From positions 81,609-145,608 of the forward strand of contig NZ_QHLY01000004.1 in the NCBI RefSeq assembly GCF_003185895.1: a stretch of DNA of 64,000 nucleotides, given 5' to 3'. The notes under the pieces were generated by a model. It was given only the letters and a program-made list of their open reading frames with translations. It ran no database searches and was not told where the DNA came from. Of this stretch, positions 61,718-64,000 are shown piece by piece; positions within the stretch are counted from its first letter, which is position 1; every line of letters starts with the position of its first letter. Made by a program: the position numbers and the translations under genes. This DNA comes from Cryobacterium arcticum (GTDB lineage Bacteria > Actinomycetota > Actinomycetes > Actinomycetales > Microbacteriaceae).

Positions 61718-61792
61718 CTATACGCCGGACAACAGCCCGGCGCAGATGAACAGGCCGACGACCAGCAGAAGCCCGCTGGTAGCTGCGCCCAT
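61718..61792 (-). CDS. Very small membrane peptide (tentative)
   Basis: 24 residues from ATG 61792, beginning one base after the stop codon of the upstream lipoprotein (61794-62282). GLLLVVGLFICAGLLSGV is one hydrophobic helix. The close spacing suggests translational re-initiation, but with so few codons this may be chance. Confidence 0.3.
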   Translation of the reverse strand: MGAATSGLLLVVGLFICAGLLSGV

Positions 61793-61793
61793 G

Positions 61794-62282
61794 TCAACCG
61801 CCTGGCGCGCTGGTGAAATCGAATGAGGCGCTGTCGCCGTCGAGTGAAGTGACGGTGACTGTGTACGTGTTGCCTTCCTTGCAGTACACGACGAAGGCAT
61901 CCGTTGCGGTCGCGCCCGGCTCGATGATCGAGGGGAACTCGCCGATCGCATAACCTCGGTGCTCCGTCGTTACTGATCCGGCGCGACCGCCGAAGGGAAG
62001 ATCCCACTCGGTCGAGCTTGAGCCGTCGAAGACTGCAAGGTCGCTTTCGGTGAACTCGATCGGCGTGGGGCTGACGTTCTCGATTTTCACTCCGACTCCG
62101 CAGTAGCCGTCGAAGGAGTAGCTGATCTGATCAGCAGAGATCCGCAGGTTCGCTGTCTCGACCTCGTCGGGAGACGACGTCCTCAGCTCGAAGAGGCTGC
62201 ACCCCGCCAGCAGCCCCACTGAAACGAGCCCGCCCATCAAGCCAACAGTTGTTCGGGTGGCTAGCGGAAATCTTCGCGACAT
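61794..62282 (-). CDS. Lipoprotein
   Basis: 162 residues from ATG 62282; the frame is open further upstream but the lipoprotein signal fits this start. Lipobox VGLLAGC near residues 22-28, after the twin-arginine-free signal RRFPLATRTTVGLMGGLVSV. The mature domain (YCGVGVKIENVSPTPIEFTE, then TEHRGYAIGEFPSIIEPGAT) is an all-beta immunoglobulin-like sandwich, similar to small secreted domains (DUF4352-like). Function unknown. Confidence 0.65.
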   Translation of the reverse strand: MSRRFPLATRTTVGLMGGLVSVGLLAGCSLFELRTSSPDEVETANLRISADQISYSFDGYCGVGVKIENVSPTPIEFTESDLAVFDGSSSTEWDLPFGGRAGSVTTEHRGYAIGEFPSIIEPGATATDAFVVYCKEGNTYTVTVTSLDGDSASFDFTSAPGG

Positions 62283-62721
62283 GGCCCGAGCATATGCGAC
62301 CTCCCGGAGCCGTTTGTCACGCACATCGATCATGCGATGGCCGTCCCATACACTCAGCACCGGGTCGCCCTACTGCTGACGCGTGCGGATCGCCCGAGGT
62401 GCGCAGATTTTTCCATGGATTGCCCGAAAGCCGGTCTACCGGCGCTTTTAGTTCGGGCGAGGGGCTAACGTCATGAGTTCGACTCGTGGAAGGTGTGCGT
62501 TTGACCCGCCTGGTGAACATGCCCGCGCGTGTGCGGCGAATTCTGATACGCGACACGATGACTGTCTCATAGCCCTACCGACACGAGACAGGTCAGGATG
62601 CGAGACGGTCACGTCCCGCTGAGTGTGGAGTTTCTCAACACCGTGCGGCTGGCGACAGCTCCCGTGGTCGGTAGGTGTCCTCGTTAGCTGGCCAACGAGG
62701 CGACGCGTGTGTTGGATGAAG
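62283..62721. other. Intergenic stretch with palindromic repeat copy 6
   Basis: 439 bases. Contains the repeat at 62563-62606. No supported gene. Base composition falls below that of the left part of the window. Confidence 0.5.
62563..62606. repeat. GTCTC/GAGAC palindromic repeat, copy 6
   Basis: GTCTCATAGCC-CTACC-GACACGAGAC, followed 10 bases later by a second GATGCGAGAC. The five-base arms GTCTC/GAGAC pair perfectly. Confidence 0.55.
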
Positions 62722-63108
62722 CTATTTTGAGTCAGCGATCGAACGCTCTAGTGCGCTGGTGGCGACCCAGAGAACGGTGCTGATCACGAACGCAGTGAAT
62801 CCCGACACAGTCATGACCATCAAAGGCAGTCCGACGGACGAGAGGATCGGGTCCGACGTAGGGAAGACGCTCCAAGACGGTAAACCGCCAAAGAAGACTG
62901 CGGCAGAGACGAGCGGAGCCATCGGACCGTACCGCAGGACATGCCAACGGCTGGGGCCGGTGCGGATGCCTGCCTCACTGCGCCGGTTGAGATGGCGCAG
63001 AACCACGAGCCACCAACCGATCATCACAGGGACGATGGTCAGAGTTATAAGGACGATGAGATAAAACACGACGTAGTCGTTGAAACCATCACTTCCATTC
63101 GGGCCCAC
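62722..63108 (-). CDS. Small membrane protein
   Basis: 128 residues from GTG 63108 (GGGGTG six bases upstream). Three membrane helices: DYVVFYLIVLITLTIVPVMI, a hydrophobic APLVSAAVFFGGLPSW segment, and LMVMTVSGFTAFVISTVLWV. No recognised family. Confidence 0.58.
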   Translation of the reverse strand: MGPNGSDGFNDYVVFYLIVLITLTIVPVMIGWWLVVLRHLNRRSEAGIRTGPSRWHVLRYGPMAPLVSAAVFFGGLPSWSVFPTSDPILSSVGLPLMVMTVSGFTAFVISTVLWVATSALERSIADSK

Positions 63109-63236
63109 GTATTCACCCCACCAGCCTCGCAACTCTCACGCCTCAGCAACTGCCTAGCAGCTAAGTGCCTAAGTATGCCAGTGACCTGCCGTGGCCCTCC
63201 TCTCACAGTGGGAAGGGTAATGAACGGGCCATGAAT

Positions 63237-63283
63237 GTGTCTCGAAACCCTACGGATGCGAGCCAGGTCGAGATGTGAGACAA
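63237..63283. repeat. GTCTC/GAGAC palindromic repeat, copy 7
   Basis: GTCTCGAAACC-CTAC-GGATGCGAG, then GTCGAGATGTGAGAC. The inner CC-CTAC-GG core can base-pair outwards. Confidence 0.55.
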
Positions 63284-63361
63284 CCCGCTGGCCGCTCGTC
63301 GCGTGAATAGGCGATTCCTACGTCTCGAATCCCATTACGTTGGGTGCTCTGGCGTGAGTGG

Positions 63362-63559
63362 TCACTCTCCGGTATCCCGCTTTGACTTCCGTCGGGCTCG
63401 TAAAATGGCTGCAGAGTTCAATAGGGCAATAACTCCCCACAGGATTGCCATAGTCCATCCGAATCGAGCTTGGTCGGGGTCGGAGGCAGTGGCGCCCTGA
63501 TAAATGCCCCAAATGCAGGCTGCTGCCCAAATGGCGGTGGAAAGCAGTAGGAGCTTCAC
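63362..63559 (-). CDS. Small two-helix membrane protein
   Basis: 65 residues from GTG 63559. Helices KLLLLSTAIWAAACIWGIYQ and GWTMAILWGVIALLNSAAIL, ending in a basic RARRKSKRDTGE tail. No family recognised; similar short membrane proteins are common in this region of the window. Confidence 0.5.
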   Translation of the reverse strand: MKLLLLSTAIWAAACIWGIYQGATASDPDQARFGWTMAILWGVIALLNSAAILRARRKSKRDTGE

Positions 63560-63904
63560 GCTATCTCGCCGAACATGGAAGCGATCCGCAGTGCGGATGA
63601 GTGGTTGTCACCTATCACCATGAGCTATCCCCTCACCATGCGAAAACTCGATTTTGCGGGCGTGGTCGCGCTGTCGGGAATGTACTGCACAAATGCGTTG
63701 CTCGGGTGCCAATGTGCGGAGCATGGCGTCTGTACGGCTGTGTGCAAACGGTCGGCCGGTCCACGCACGGTCGTGTCTCGTATCCCTACGGATATGAGAC
63801 GCCTCATCGGCTTGATCTGCTCATTCCCTAAATCCGCGAGATTTTGCGATGCCCCAAGTCTTGTAACTACGTCGCACAACCATTGGCTCCCATCTCGGTA
63901 CTGT
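63560..63904. other. Intergenic stretch before the iterons
   Basis: 345 bases with lower GC and no supported gene. Contains palindromic repeat copy 8. Confidence 0.5.
63773..63800. repeat. GTCTC/GAGAC palindromic repeat, copy 8
   Basis: The best-preserved copy: arms GTCTCGTATCC and GGATATGAGAC around CTAC (10 of 11 pairs). Confidence 0.6.
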
Positions 63905-63979
63905 GATGTCTCAGGACATCGTGGATAGTTGATGTCTCAATACATCGTGGAGTTTTGATGTCTCAGGACTTCGTGGATG
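63905..63979. repeat. Three 26-bp iterons at the window end
   Basis: GATGTCTCAGGACATCGTGG occurs at 63905, GATGTCTCAATACATCGTGG at 63931 and GATGTCTCAGGACTTCGTGG at 63957, spaced exactly 26 bases. Each contains the inverted repeat GATGTC...GACATC. An ATG at 63991 just inside the edge could begin a gene. Likely the end of an IS481-type or similar insertion sequence, with repeated transposase-binding sites, but the rest is beyond the window. Confidence 0.6.
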
Positions 63980-64000
63980 TTTGGTTGGCCATGAATCCGC

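Noticed and set aside
63905..63979. CRISPR array
   Set aside because: Only three units with six-base spacers, and the repeats contain internal palindromes with nearly constant spacing; spacer lengths are far too short for CRISPR.

Overview
The window is high-GC DNA from an actinobacterium. It most resembles Microbacteriaceae (Cryobacterium- or Salinibacterium-like), judging by strong G/C third-position codon bias, frequent GTG and occasional TTG starts, many four-base ATGA/GTGA overlaps, an F420-reductase-like protein, a DinB/mycothiol-type protein, and several families common in that group (LtrA, CsoR, ABATE/CGNR, NYN). This assignment is inference from gene content; no rRNA or tRNA gene was seen to anchor it.

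From 1 to about 48 kb the sequence is dense and chromosome-like. It begins with a partial arginase-family gene, an F420-reductase-like gene and pspA. A four-gene operon follows (RBBP9-type hydrolase, M20 peptidase, GNAT acetyltransferase, FAD amine oxidase). Next come a secreted TPM-domain protein, a class-I glutaminase-like hydrolase, a TetR/MFS efflux pair with visible operators, and a copper module (CopA ATPase, CopZ chaperone and a divergent CsoR repressor with two operator boxes). LtrA, a DMT transporter, two lipoproteins, a type-B carboxylesterase, an ABC-F protein, an UbiB-like kinase, a second TetR/MFS pair and a YpfJ-type metalloprotease follow. Beyond these lie a tandem lipoprotein pair, a SUMF1-like protein next to a zinc-ribbon microprotein, a kelch-type lipoprotein, an acetoacetate-decarboxylase-like/SDR operon, a TetR/SDR pair with palindromic operators, thioredoxin, an NYN-domain protein, and pgi.

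From about 48 kb the character changes. Hypothetical and secreted proteins, lipoproteins and small membrane proteins dominate, coding density falls, and gene remnants appear. A MerR-type regulator carries an in-frame amber codon and a SecD-head-like fragment lies beside it. Between 57.5 and 63.8 kb at least eight copies of a GTCTC/GAGAC palindromic repeat sit between the genes. The window ends in three copies of a palindrome spaced exactly 26 bp apart, which looks like the end of an insertion sequence or another iterated protein-binding site.

No complete new defence or mobile system could be demonstrated. The most unusual signals are the palindromic repeat cluster, the 26-bp iterons, two in-frame stops in otherwise intact genes, a shared ECF-like upstream element before two envelope-protein genes, and two cases where the same intergenic cassette is reused (a convergent-gene terminator and a duplicated hairpin).
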